The notes: generated by a model from the sequence alone, not told the origin. Positions 1-7,535 are shown, numbered from the stretch's first letter. The stretch: DNA of 8,828 nt from an uncultured Clostridia bacterium (GCA_945918315.1 CAMEIK010000035.1:1-8828); one strand, 5' to 3'. Numbers and translations: made by a program.

Positions 1-21
1 TTTTTTGAGGCATATCTATGA
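1..21 (+). CDS. Possible 3' end of an upstream gene (partial)
   Basis: Reading from base 1, six codons (FFEAYL) run into a TGA at 19-21, which would overlap the ATG of the next gene at 18-20 as ATGA, a common arrangement in tightly packed operons. Nothing in six residues identifies the protein. In many clostridial genomes the gene before rseP is dxr (DXP reductoisomerase), so a dxr tail is a reasonable guess from gene order only. A second frame is also open across this stretch, so the overlap is only one possible reading. Confidence 0.2.
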   Translation, partial: FFEAYL

Positions 22-1073
22 GCGTTATTTTTGCGATTATCCTTTTCAGCTTCTTGATTTTTATCCATGAGCTGGGACATTTTGCCACGGCAAAGGCCTT
101 TGGCGTTCAGGTAAATGAGTTTTCCCTGTTTATGGGGCCCGCGCTCTGGAAGAAACAACGGGGAGAAACACTGTATTCCATCCGCTGCATTCCCATAGGC
201 GGTTACTGCGCCATGGAGGGAGAGGACGGGGACAGCGAAAACCCCCGGGCTTTTTCCAATGCCGCGTGGTGGAAACGACTCATCATTCTTGTAGCCGGTG
301 CCGCCATGAATTTTGTCACCGGCGTTGCGATGATTGGCGTATTTCTGGCACCAAATGAAAGCTATATACTTCCTCAGGTCAGTCTTGTGGAAGAAAACTG
401 CGCATTTTCTTCCTATATTCAGCCCGGCGACACCATTGTGGCGCTGGACGGAGAAAAAATCTACGTCAATTCCGACTTTTCCTTGATTATGTCTCTGAAT
501 TCCGGCGATATCCATGACCTTACTATTCGCAGGAGCGGAGAGCTTTTGGAATATAAAAATGTGAACATGCAGATGCGGGAGTTTCCCGATGAGAATGGAA
601 ATCCCGTCCTGCGCTATGGCTTCAGCTTCTCTCTTGCGGAGAGCACCCCCGGCCTGTGGGCGAATATGACCTGGAAAACCAGCATGGATACCGTCCGAAT
701 GGTTCGGCTGAGCCTTCAGATGCTCTTTACCGGACGGGCCGGGTTCCAGGACGTTACCGGACCTGTGGGAATTGTGCAGCAGATGTCCAATGTGGCAGAG
801 GCTTCCGGCAGTGCCTGGTACGCGTTCCTGAATCTATTGTATTTTGGCGGTTTCATTGCCATCAATCTTGCGGTCATGAATCTGCTCCCCATACCCGCTC
901 TGGATGGCGGCAGAGTGGTTGGTCTGCTTCTGACTGCTGTCCTGGAGGGCGTGACCCGGAAAAAAGTGAATCCCAAGGTTGAGGGCTATATTCACGGTGC
1001 GGGTATGCTCCTGCTGCTGGCTCTGATGGCGGTTATTATGTTCAAAGATATTTTCTTTATTGTTAAGGGATGA
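18..1073 (+). CDS. rseP: RIP-type zinc metalloprotease RseP (site-2 protease family)
   Basis: Intramembrane zinc protease of the M50 (site-2 protease) family, which cuts membrane-bound substrates such as anti-sigma factors or signal-peptide remnants; the substrate here cannot be read from sequence. The 351 aa protein has the metal-binding HELGH at residues 17-21 inside the first membrane segment. A second hydrophobic segment lies at about 88-110. A PDZ-like domain spans about 115-190, with PGDTIVALDG at 136-145. The GFQDVTGPVGI stretch at 242-252 and the third zinc-ligand region NLLPIPALDGG at 288-298 (ligand D296) are intact. A last membrane helix runs at about 327-347. Length and domain order are those of a complete Gram-positive RseP/RasP. 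The ATG at 18 is preceded by GAGG at 7-10 with 7 nt spacing, and the protein begins just before the first helix as expected. It is followed after 7 nt by ispG, implying co-transcription; known clostridial gene order places it between dxr and ispG. Confidence 0.96.
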   Translation: MSVIFAIILFSFLIFIHELGHFATAKAFGVQVNEFSLFMGPALWKKQRGETLYSIRCIPIGGYCAMEGEDGDSENPRAFSNAAWWKRLIILVAGAAMNFVTGVAMIGVFLAPNESYILPQVSLVEENCAFSSYIQPGDTIVALDGEKIYVNSDFSLIMSLNSGDIHDLTIRRSGELLEYKNVNMQMREFPDENGNPVLRYGFSFSLAESTPGLWANMTWKTSMDTVRMVRLSLQMLFTGRAGFQDVTGPVGIVQQMSNVAEASGSAWYAFLNLLYFGGFIAINLAVMNLLPIPALDGGRVVGLLLTAVLEGVTRKKVNPKVEGYIHGAGMLLLLALMAVIMFKDIFFIVKG

Positions 1074-1080
1074 TTGACGG

Positions 1081-2124
1081 ATGACAAGGAAAATCATGGT
1101 AGGCTCCGTTCCGGTGGGCGGGGGAGCCCCGGTATCCATTCAGTCTATGCTGAATACCCGAACCACCGATGTGGAGGGGAGCCTGCATCAGCTCCGTGCC
1201 CTGGCTGCGGCGGGATGCCAGATTGCCCGTCTGGCGGTTCCGGATCGAGAGGCAGCTGCCGGTTTTGCCGAGATCGTAAAGGAAAGCCCGCTGCCGCTGG
1301 TTGCGGATATTCATTTTGACTACCGCCTTGCCATTCTTGCTGCGGAGGCTGGCGCGGCGAAAATCCGTATCAATCCCGGCAATATCGGCGGAGAAGACCG
1401 GGTAAAGGCCGTTGTGGATGTGTGCAAGGACCGGCATATTCCCATCCGGATTGGTGTCAACGGCGGAAGTCTTGACAAAACGCTTCTGGAAAAGTATGGC
1501 CATCCCACGGCGGAAGCCCTGGTGGAAAGTGCCTTCCGGCACCTGGAGCTGCTGGAGAAGCAGGGATTTTATGATACCTGCGTGTCCATGAAGTCCTCCA
1601 CCGTTCCCACCATGGTGGCAGCAGCCCGGCTTTTCCGCGGCAAATGTGACTACCCGCTTCACATCGGTGTTACGGAGACCGGTCCTGTCCGGCAGGGCCT
1701 TATTAAATCCGCTATGGGAATTGGGGCGCTTCTGCTGGATGGCATTGGCGATACCCTGCGGGTCAGCCTGACGGATGACCCGGTCCAGGAGGTGTATGCC
1801 GCCCGGGATATTCTGAAAGCCGCGGGGCTTCGCAGGGATGGCGTAAATATCATTTCCTGCCCTACCTGCGGCAGAACCCGGATTGACCTGATTGGTCTTG
1901 TAAACCGGGTGGACGAGGCATTGAAGGATTGCAAGAAGCCTATAACCGTAGCGGTTATGGGCTGCGTGGTCAACGGACCCGGCGAGGCCCGGGAGGCCGA
2001 TATCGGTATCGCCGGCGGCGACGGCTGCGGCCTGATTTTTGAAAAGGGTCAGGCGGTGGAAAAGCTTCCCTACGAGGAACTGTTGCCTGCTCTGCTGAAG
2101 CGAATTGAAGAACTGGATACATAA
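1081..2124 (+). CDS. ispG: 4-hydroxy-3-methylbut-2-en-1-yl diphosphate synthase (flavodoxin type), IspG/GcpE
   Basis: Cytosolic [4Fe-4S] enzyme that reductively opens 2-C-methyl-erythritol 2,4-cyclodiphosphate to HMBPP, the penultimate step of the MEP isoprenoid pathway. The 347 aa protein is the short bacterial two-domain form: an N-terminal TIM-barrel-like substrate domain (about 1-245, with SIQSMLNTRTTD at 19-30, VADIHFDYRLA at 74-84, RINPGNIG at 96-103 and IGVTETGP at 195-202) and a C-terminal cluster domain. Cluster ligands are visible as CPTC at 260-263, C295 in MGCVVNGPGEA, and E302. Their spacing (3, 32, 7 residues) matches that of E. coli IspG (C270, C273, C305, E312, from memory), so the enzyme should be active. 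The ATG at 1081 has AAGGGA at 1065-1070 upstream, inside the end of rseP. That SD position and the 7 nt gap suggest translation close behind rseP. Its presence indicates isoprenoids are made by the MEP rather than the mevalonate route. Confidence 0.97.
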   Translation: MTRKIMVGSVPVGGGAPVSIQSMLNTRTTDVEGSLHQLRALAAAGCQIARLAVPDREAAAGFAEIVKESPLPLVADIHFDYRLAILAAEAGAAKIRINPGNIGGEDRVKAVVDVCKDRHIPIRIGVNGGSLDKTLLEKYGHPTAEALVESAFRHLELLEKQGFYDTCVSMKSSTVPTMVAAARLFRGKCDYPLHIGVTETGPVRQGLIKSAMGIGALLLDGIGDTLRVSLTDDPVQEVYAARDILKAAGLRRDGVNIISCPTCGRTRIDLIGLVNRVDEALKDCKKPITVAVMGCVVNGPGEAREADIGIAGGDGCGLIFEKGQAVEKLPYEELLPALLKRIEELDT

Positions 2125-2136
2125 TCGGTATTATTG

Positions 2137-2181
2137 GGGAAATGGCGATGGGCTTTCCTTGAAAGCCGGTCGCCCCTTCCC
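2137..2181 (+). promoter_or_regulatory. Interrupted RNA hairpin between ispG and polC
   Basis: Three nested complementary blocks fold this spacer into one long stem. GGGAA 2137-2141 pairs with TTCCC 2177-2181, GGCGA 2144-2148 with TCGCC 2170-2174, and GGCTTT 2151-2156 with AAAGCC 2162-2167. Two symmetric 2x2 internal loops separate the blocks and CCTTG 2157-2161 closes the top, giving 16 Watson-Crick pairs. No T-run follows, so it is not an intrinsic terminator. It ends 26 nt before the polC ATG. A role in mRNA processing or in setting PolC output relative to IspG is inference. Confidence 0.5.
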
Positions 2182-2207
2182 TGACGGACGCCCTAAAGAG
2201 AAAGAGT

Positions 2208-5200
2208 ATGGATAAAACTGTTTCAATTTTGGATATGTTTTCGGATTATACGCCGCCTGAGGAGCTCCAGCTGGCCCTTTCTCAGGCGGCGATTGACGGT
2301 GCGGATCTGAACCCCGAAAACCGCAGCGTTCACGTCTTTGCGCATTCTGAAAGGTATATTCCCAAGCGGCACCTGGACCGCGCGTCCAGGGAGCTGGCCT
2401 CCGCGTATGGCCTTTCCAACGTGGAGCTGACAGTGTCCCACCCGCCAACGGAGCTTACAAAATGCGAGCCGGAGGAGCTGATGGGGTATTTTGTCAGTCT
2501 CAACTCCATGACCCGGGGGTCTCTTGCGGGCGCCGGGTGGAGCTGGGAGGGAACGTGCCTTACAATTCAGCTTTCCGCCAACGGAAAGGCCACCCTGGAG
2601 GAACTGATACCTCAGGTGAAGCAGAGCCTTTTTGCCCGTTTTGGCGTCGAGACTTCCATTCAGGTGGAAGCGGGAGCGACGCTGGAGGGGAAGGCCCTTT
2701 TTGACGCTCTGGACTCCATGCGGGACCGGATGATGGTCTCCTTGCCTGCTCATGCTCCGTCGGGACCGGAGAAGGCAAAGCCCGAGACCCAGGAGCCGGA
2801 AACCATCTATGGAAAACCCTTCCGTGGCACACCTGTTCCCATGGAAAAGCTGACCATGGATATGGGGACGGTCATCGTCGAGGGCAAAATCTTTGCCGTA
2901 GATCACAAGGAGCTGACCAAGCGCAACGCCTGGGTGGTAAAGTTTGATATGACGGACAACACCGGCTCCATTCGTATCAGCCGGTTTATGGAGGCAAAGG
3001 AGGCAAAGCCCATTCTGGAGCATATTCAGGTGGGCACGGTTCTGCGGATTCAGGGTAAGCTGACGGAAGACCGGTTTGAAAATGAAATGGTTCTCAGACC
3101 CTATGCCATTCAGCCCGGCTCTATGCCAAAGCGCAAGGATATTGCCACCGGGGAAAAGCGGGTGGAGCTTCACCTGCATACCACCATGAGTAACATGGAT
3201 GCCCTGACGGATACCGCTGCCGCTGTGAAGCAGGCGGCTGCCTGGGGGCATAAGGCCATTGCCATCACGGATCACGGTGTGGCACAGTCCTTTCCGGATG
3301 CCATGAAAGCCGCCTCCAAGGCAAAGGTTGCTGGCACGGACCAGAATATCAAGATTCTCTATGGCTGCGAGGGATATTATGTAAACGATGTGGACGACCG
3401 GATTGTGGTTCACGGCGACCGGGATATGACCTTCGACCAGGCCTATGTGGCATTTGACCTGGAAACCACGGGTCTCAGTGCCCGGACGGACCGGATCATT
3501 GAGATCGGCGCTGTTTTGATGCAGGGCGGGGAAGAGATAGACCGTTTCCAGACCTTTGTGGATCCGGAGCGATCTCTGGACCCGAAAATTGTGGAGCTCA
3601 CCGGTATTTCCGACAGTATGCTGGTGGGTGCGCCGAAGATTGAAGAGGTTCTTCCCAAATTCCTGGAATTCGTGGGCGATCGTGTTCTTGTGGCCCATAA
3701 CTCGGATTTTGATACCGGGTTTATCCGGGGTGAGTGCAAACGGCAGGGGCTTGCCTATACTCTGACAGCGGCGGATACACTGATCCTCTCCCAGAATCTT
3801 CTGCCCCAGCTGAGCAAATTCAAGCTGGATATTGTTTCCAAGGCACTGGAGCTGCCGGACTTTCAACATCACCGGGCGGCGGATGACGCCAGAACCTGCG
3901 GCCTTATCATGGACCGACTGATGAAAAAACTGGAACAGGAGCAGGACGTTCACTCCCTTCAGGCCATCAATCCCGCCATGATTTCCCTCCGGTCCAAGGG
4001 GCGCATCGGGGACCGGCATGCCAGGCATATTATTCTCTTCGCGAAGAATCAGGTTGGCCTGCGGAACCTCTATCACCTGATTTCCGACTCCAATCTGAAA
4101 TACTTCAAGCGGGTGCCCCGGATTCCCAAATCGGAGCTTCTGGACAAACGGGAGGGCCTGATCATCGGCTCTGCCTGTGAAGCCGGAGAGCTGTTCCAGG
4201 CGATTATTGACGGCAAAAGCGAGGACGAGCTCCGCCGGCTTGCTTCGTTCTATGACTTTCTGGAAATTCAGCCTTTGGCCAATAACCGCTTCATGCTGGA
4301 AAAGGGCATCGTGAAAACGGAGGAAGAGCTTCGGGATTTCAACCGGACGGTGGTCCGTTTGGGTGAGGTTCTCCACAAGCCTGTTGTCGCCACAGGCGAT
4401 GTTCACTTCCTGAATCCGGAGGACGAGATCTTCCGCCATATTCTCCTGGCCACCAAGGGCTTTGAGGATGCGGACCGTCCCAACCCCTTGTATTTCCGCA
4501 CCACGGACGAAATGCTGGCGGAATTTGCCTACCTGGGGGAGGAAAAGGCCCATGAGGTGGTGGTGGAGAATCCCAATCTTATCGCCGATATGTGCGAGAG
4601 CCTGCGGCCTGTTCCCCATAACCTGTTCGCGCCGAAGATTGAGAACTCCGTGGAGGACCTGAAAAACCTGGTTTACACCAAATTTCATCGTCTGTATGGG
4701 GACAATCCGCCGGAGGTTTTCCGCAAACGGGTGGAGACGGAGCTTCACGACATTATTTCCTGCCATTACGATGTGATTTATATGTCCGCTCAGAAGCTGG
4801 TGCAGAACTCCCTGGAGCATGGCTACCTGGTTGGCTCCCGGGGGTCTGTGGGATCCTCCATTGTCGCCTATATGTCGGGAATTACAGAGGTGAACTCATT
4901 CCAGCCCCATTACCGGTGCCCCAACCCGGACTGCAAGTATACGGAGCTGAATGTGCCCGCGGGCTATAACTGCGGCGCCGACCTACCCGACGCGGTGTGC
5001 CCCAAATGCGGAACGAAAATGGAAAAGGACGGCTTCAACATTCCCTTTGAAACCTTCCTGGGCTTCGGCGGCGACAAGGTGCCGGATATTGACCTGAACT
5101 TTTCTGGTGAATACCAGGCAAGAGCCCACGCTTATTGTATTGAAATGTTCGGAAAATCCCACGTGTTCCGGGCAGGCACCATCGGAACGGTGGCAGAAAA

Positions 5201-6509
5201 GACCGCGTTTGGCTATGTCAAGAAATACCTCGCCGAGCGGGGAAAAACTGCCGGCAAGGCGGAGGAAGCCCGGCTGGCTTCCGGCTGTGTCGGTGTTCGC
5301 CGGACCACAGGCCAGCACCCCGGCGGTCTGGTGGTTATCCCTCAGGAAAATGAGATCTGGGATTTCTGCCCGGTGCAGCACCCGGCGGATGACCCCAATG
5401 CCGACCAGATTACCACCCATTTCGAATATCACTCTATGGAGGAAAACCTGCTGAAGCTGGATATGCTGGGCCACGATGACCCCACCATGATCCGGATGAT
5501 GGAGGATCTGACCGGCGTGGACGCCAAGACAATCCCCCTGGACGATAAGGACACCATGTCCATCTTCACTTCCTCCAAGGTACTGGGCTACGAGAACGAC
5601 AAAATCCTGGGCCCCACCGGCGCGGTGGCGATCCCGGAGTTCAATACCCGGTTCACCCGTGGAATGCTGATGGACACCATGCCCACCCGGTTTGATACAC
5701 TGGTGCGGCTCTCCGGCTTCTCCCACGGCACCGATGTGTGGCTGGGAAATGCCAAGGACCTGATCACCTCCAAGACCGCCACGGTTGACTCCACCATCGG
5801 ATGCCGGGACGACATTATGATCTACCTGATCTCCTGCGGAATGCCGGAAAAGCGTTCCTTCAAAATCATGGAGGCCGTCCGTAAGGGAAGAGGCCTGCCG
5901 GATGGAGCGGAGGAGGAAATGAAGGCGGCTGGGGTGCCGGACTGGTATATCGGTTCCTGCAAAAAGATTAAGTACCTGTTCCCCAAAGCCCACGCAGTCG
6001 CCTATGTTATGATGGCTTTCCGCATTGCCTGGTTTAAGGTCCATCATCCGCTGCCCTTTTACGCGGCGTATTTCTATCGCCGCAGCCAGAAAGGCGGCTT
6101 TGACGCCGTGCTGATGACCCGGGGTATGGAGGCAGTGGTTGCCAACATTGATGCCATTGAGGGAAATGAAAACGCTACGGATAAGGATGAAGATCTTCTG
6201 ACCACGCTGGAGGTCGCCTATGAGTATTACCTCCGGGGCTTTACGTTCCTGCCCATTGACCTGTACAAAAGCGACGCTACCCACTTCACCATTGAGGACG
6301 GTAAGCTCAGGCCGCCATTTGTGGCGATTTCCGGCCTTGGCGAAAACGCGGCAAAGGACCTGGTAAGCGGCCGGGAAGGCAAGAAGTTTCTATCCGTGGA
6401 GGAGGTTGCCGCCGCATGCCCCAAGGTATCCAAGACCCATATCCAGATGCTCCGGGATGCCGGGGCCTTCGGAAGTCTTCCGGATACCAGTCAAATCAGC
6501 TTCTTCTGA
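2208..6509 (+). CDS. polC: DNA polymerase III alpha subunit, PolC type
   Basis: Replicative DNA polymerase of Firmicutes with its own 3'-5' proofreading exonuclease. The 1433 aa protein is full length. In order: an N-terminal domain (about 1-190), an OB-fold domain (about 200-310), and a PHP domain split by the exonuclease (HLHTTMSNMD from residue 322; ITDHG 353-357). The DEDDh exonuclease (about 410-575) shows D417 and E419 in FDLETTG, D500 in HNSDFD, and H555 and D560. The PHP remainder follows to about 770 (TGDVHF). The polymerase core has catalytic D960 and D962 in PDIDLNF and D1085 in LKLDMLGHDD, spacing as in Geobacillus PolC (from memory). A cysteine cluster (C904, C909, C931, C934) precedes the active site, as expected for the PolC zinc site. 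The C terminus QISFF resembles a beta-clamp-binding pentapeptide. The ATG at 2208 is the first start after an in-frame stop at 2160-2162. Only a weak purine stretch, AAAGAGAAAGAG at 2195-2206, serves as SD. The gene ends its operon at the downstream terminator. Confidence 0.98.
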   Translation: MDKTVSILDMFSDYTPPEELQLALSQAAIDGADLNPENRSVHVFAHSERYIPKRHLDRASRELASAYGLSNVELTVSHPPTELTKCEPEELMGYFVSLNSMTRGSLAGAGWSWEGTCLTIQLSANGKATLEELIPQVKQSLFARFGVETSIQVEAGATLEGKALFDALDSMRDRMMVSLPAHAPSGPEKAKPETQEPETIYGKPFRGTPVPMEKLTMDMGTVIVEGKIFAVDHKELTKRNAWVVKFDMTDNTGSIRISRFMEAKEAKPILEHIQVGTVLRIQGKLTEDRFENEMVLRPYAIQPGSMPKRKDIATGEKRVELHLHTTMSNMDALTDTAAAVKQAAAWGHKAIAITDHGVAQSFPDAMKAASKAKVAGTDQNIKILYGCEGYYVNDVDDRIVVHGDRDMTFDQAYVAFDLETTGLSARTDRIIEIGAVLMQGGEEIDRFQTFVDPERSLDPKIVELTGISDSMLVGAPKIEEVLPKFLEFVGDRVLVAHNSDFDTGFIRGECKRQGLAYTLTAADTLILSQNLLPQLSKFKLDIVSKALELPDFQHHRAADDARTCGLIMDRLMKKLEQEQDVHSLQAINPAMISLRSKGRIGDRHARHIILFAKNQVGLRNLYHLISDSNLKYFKRVPRIPKSELLDKREGLIIGSACEAGELFQAIIDGKSEDELRRLASFYDFLEIQPLANNRFMLEKGIVKTEEELRDFNRTVVRLGEVLHKPVVATGDVHFLNPEDEIFRHILLATKGFEDADRPNPLYFRTTDEMLAEFAYLGEEKAHEVVVENPNLIADMCESLRPVPHNLFAPKIENSVEDLKNLVYTKFHRLYGDNPPEVFRKRVETELHDIISCHYDVIYMSAQKLVQNSLEHGYLVGSRGSVGSSIVAYMSGITEVNSFQPHYRCPNPDCKYTELNVPAGYNCGADLPDAVCPKCGTKMEKDGFNIPFETFLGFGGDKVPDIDLNFSGEYQARAHAYCIEMFGKSHVFRAGTIGTVAEKTAFGYVKKYLAERGKTAGKAEEARLASGCVGVRRTTGQHPGGLVVIPQENEIWDFCPVQHPADDPNADQITTHFEYHSMEENLLKLDMLGHDDPTMIRMMEDLTGVDAKTIPLDDKDTMSIFTSSKVLGYENDKILGPTGAVAIPEFNTRFTRGMLMDTMPTRFDTLVRLSGFSHGTDVWLGNAKDLITSKTATVDSTIGCRDDIMIYLISCGMPEKRSFKIMEAVRKGRGLPDGAEEEMKAAGVPDWYIGSCKKIKYLFPKAHAVAYVMMAFRIAWFKVHHPLPFYAAYFYRRSQKGGFDAVLMTRGMEAVVANIDAIEGNENATDKDEDLLTTLEVAYEYYLRGFTFLPIDLYKSDATHFTIEDGKLRPPFVAISGLGENAAKDLVSGREGKKFLSVEEVAAACPKVSKTHIQMLRDAGAFGSLPDTSQISFF

Positions 6510-6545
6510 TCCAAACCATTGGTTCTTTGATTAGGAGCGTACCTG

Positions 6546-6583
6546 AAAAACACGCGGTCCCTGTCCCAGGGCCGCGTGTTTTT
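6546..6583 (+). terminator. Strong intrinsic terminator after polC
   Basis: CACGCGG 6551-6557 pairs with CCGCGTG 6572-6578, and CCCTG 6559-6563 with CAGGG 6567-6571. There is a bulged T at 6558 and a TCC loop, for 12 pairs in all. An A5 tract before the stem can pair with the T5 tract at 6579-6583. The stem begins 37 nt after the polC stop, so it closes the rseP-ispG-polC transcript. Flanking A and T tracts make it symmetric, so it could also stop transcription from the opposite strand. Confidence 0.92.
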
Positions 6584-6648
6584 CGGATAGGGGACTGGGG
6601 TACTGACCGATTTCTTTTTACAGACTCAGGGCTTTTGTTTTCTTTCTC

Positions 6649-6677
6649 TTGCAAATTATGATCGTCTATGATATAAT
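6649..6677 (+). promoter_or_regulatory. Sigma-A-like promoter of the nucleoside phosphorylase gene
   Basis: A -35 box TTGCAA (6649-6654, 4 of 6 to TTGACA) and a perfect -10 box TATAAT (6672-6677) are separated by 17 nt, inside a marked AT-rich island in otherwise GC-rich DNA. Transcription would start near 6684, giving a leader of about 26 nt that contains the strong SD AAAAGGAG (6695-6702), 7 nt before the ATG at 6710. It lies downstream of the polC terminator, so this gene is its own unit. A direct repeat in the spacer is listed separately. Confidence 0.82.
6657..6672 (+). repeat. TATGAT direct repeat in the promoter spacer
   Basis: TATGAT occurs at 6657-6662 and again at 6667-6672, separated by CGTC, so the copies are 10 bp apart, about one helical turn, between the -35 and -10 boxes. 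The second copy shares its last T with the -10 box. It could be a regulator site on one DNA face or an alternative -10 hexamer. In AT-rich promoter DNA it may equally be chance. Confidence 0.35.
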
Positions 6678-6709
6678 ATTTATATATTTTTCACAAAAGG
6701 AGTATTTCT

Positions 6710-7486
6710 ATGCAGGATATTGGTATGCAGTTTCACATCCACTGCAAGCAGGGAGATGTGGGCCGCTATGTGTTTTTGCCCGGCGATCCCGGTCGCTGTG
6801 AAGCGATCGCCGGCTTCTTTGACAATCCTGTCCATGTCTCCCGGAATCGGGAGTACAATATCTATACCGGCACGCTTCTGGGCGAAAAGGTGAGTGTCTG
6901 TTCAACAGGCATTGGCGGGCCCTCCGCCTCCATCGCCATGGAGGAGCTTACGGCCATCGGCGCGGACACCTTCATCCGGGTGGGAACCTGCGGCGGTATC
7001 GCGCTGGATGTGCAGCCGGGGGATGTGGTGGTCGCTACCGGCGCCATTCGCTTTGAGCATACTTCTATGGAATATGCTCCCATTGAGTTCCCGGCAGTAC
7101 CGGATTTCGGTATTGCCGCCGCGCTGAAAGCGGCAGGGGAGGATCTGGGCTACCGTGTCCATACCGGCGTTGTCCAGTGTAAGGATTCTTTTTACGGACA
7201 GCATAGTCCTGAAAAATCTCCGGTTTATTATGAACTGCTCCAAAAATGGGAGAGCTGGAAGCGACTTGGTGTAAAAGCCAGTGAGATGGAGTCCGCGGCG
7301 CTGTTTGTTGTAGCCGCTGCGCTGGGGGTCCGGTGCGGAAGCTGCTTCCATGTGGTGTGGAATCAGGAGCGGGAGAAAGCCGGCTTGTACATGCCCATGA
7401 CGGAGGACACCACCGGTGCTATCAAGGTGGGAATCGAAGCCATGAAGCGGCTGATCCGGCAGGACAAAAACCGTAATAAAACCTGA
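6710..7486 (+). CDS. udp: Nucleoside phosphorylase, uridine phosphorylase type
   Basis: Cytosolic enzyme of the PNP/UDP phosphorylase family (NP-I fold), expected to split a nucleoside, probably uridine, with phosphate into free base and ribose 1-phosphate for pyrimidine salvage. The 258 aa length fits the family. Phosphate-site motifs are clear: LPGDPGR at 23-29 (R29) and RVGTCGG at 90-96 (R90, T93). The ribose/base region has SEMESAALF at 191-199 (E192, M193, E194). The base-specificity loop reads [12 protein letters not shown] at 157-168: Q164 corresponds to E. coli Udp Q166, but the position of R168 appears to be S166. The overall sequence resembles proteins named uridine phosphorylase in clostridia, so uridine is the first choice; another nucleoside is possible. 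The ATG at 6710 is supported by the strong SD at 6695-6702. It has its own promoter and is probably monocistronic: 200 nt separate it from polC and 126 nt from eda, and neither neighbour shares its pathway. Confidence 0.88.
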   Translation: MQDIGMQFHIHCKQGDVGRYVFLPGDPGRCEAIAGFFDNPVHVSRNREYNIYTGTLLGEKVSVCSTGIGGPSASIAMEELTAIGADTFIRVGTCGGIALDVQPGDVVVATGAIRFEHTSMEYAPIEFPAVPDFGIAAALKAAGEDLGYRVHTGVVQCKDSFYGQHSPEKSPVYYELLQKWESWKRLGVKASEMESAALFVVAAALGVRCGSCFHVVWNQEREKAGLYMPMTEDTTGAIKVGIEAMKRLIRQDKNRNKT

Positions 7487-7501
7487 ATTGTACATAATAT
7501 C

Positions 7502-7535
7502 CTCCGGGATTGTCATTTCCCGGGAATTGATTTTT
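7502..7535 (+). terminator. Weak candidate terminator after udp
   Basis: CCGGGA 7504-7509 pairs with TCCCGG 7518-7523 around an 8 nt loop. T7503-G7524 can extend the stem by a wobble pair. AATTGATTTTT follows. The stem is short and the T-run starts 7 nt beyond it, so termination would be partial at best. The T-rich tail also contains the -35 box of the next promoter. Confidence 0.42.

Noticed and set aside
1063..1662. A 199-codon minus-strand frame opposite ispG
   Set aside because: It overlaps conserved ispG motifs and has no family resemblance; a coding shadow.
2991..3008. Perfect tandem 9 bp repeat GAGGCAAAG in the OB-fold region of polC, encoding EAKEAK
   Set aside because: In frame, only two copies, in a variable loop with neutral effect on the reading frame; likely a simple duplication or chance, not a functional repeat.
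2223..4820. An 865-codon open frame on the minus strand opposite polC
   Set aside because: Its length is striking, but it lies wholly inside a clearly functional polC. Its translation shows no recognisable domain or motif, and such mirror frames are expected in GC-rich coding DNA where stop codons are scarce on the complementary strand.
4983..6284. A 433-codon open frame on the minus strand opposite the polC catalytic core
   Set aside because: Same situation: nested in conserved polymerase coding sequence, no recognisable motif or plausible start context, explained by codon bias.
6514..6524. Inverted repeat AACCA-T-TGGTT just after the polC stop
   Set aside because: The arms are five bases with a one-base centre, too tight for a hairpin, and there is no promoter nearby for an operator; the real terminator lies 22 nt further on.
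6584..6648. Short stretch after the polC terminator with the near-repeat GGGGACT / GGGGTACT
   Set aside because: Imperfect and short, with no reading frame, stem or known site; I see no functional feature in it.
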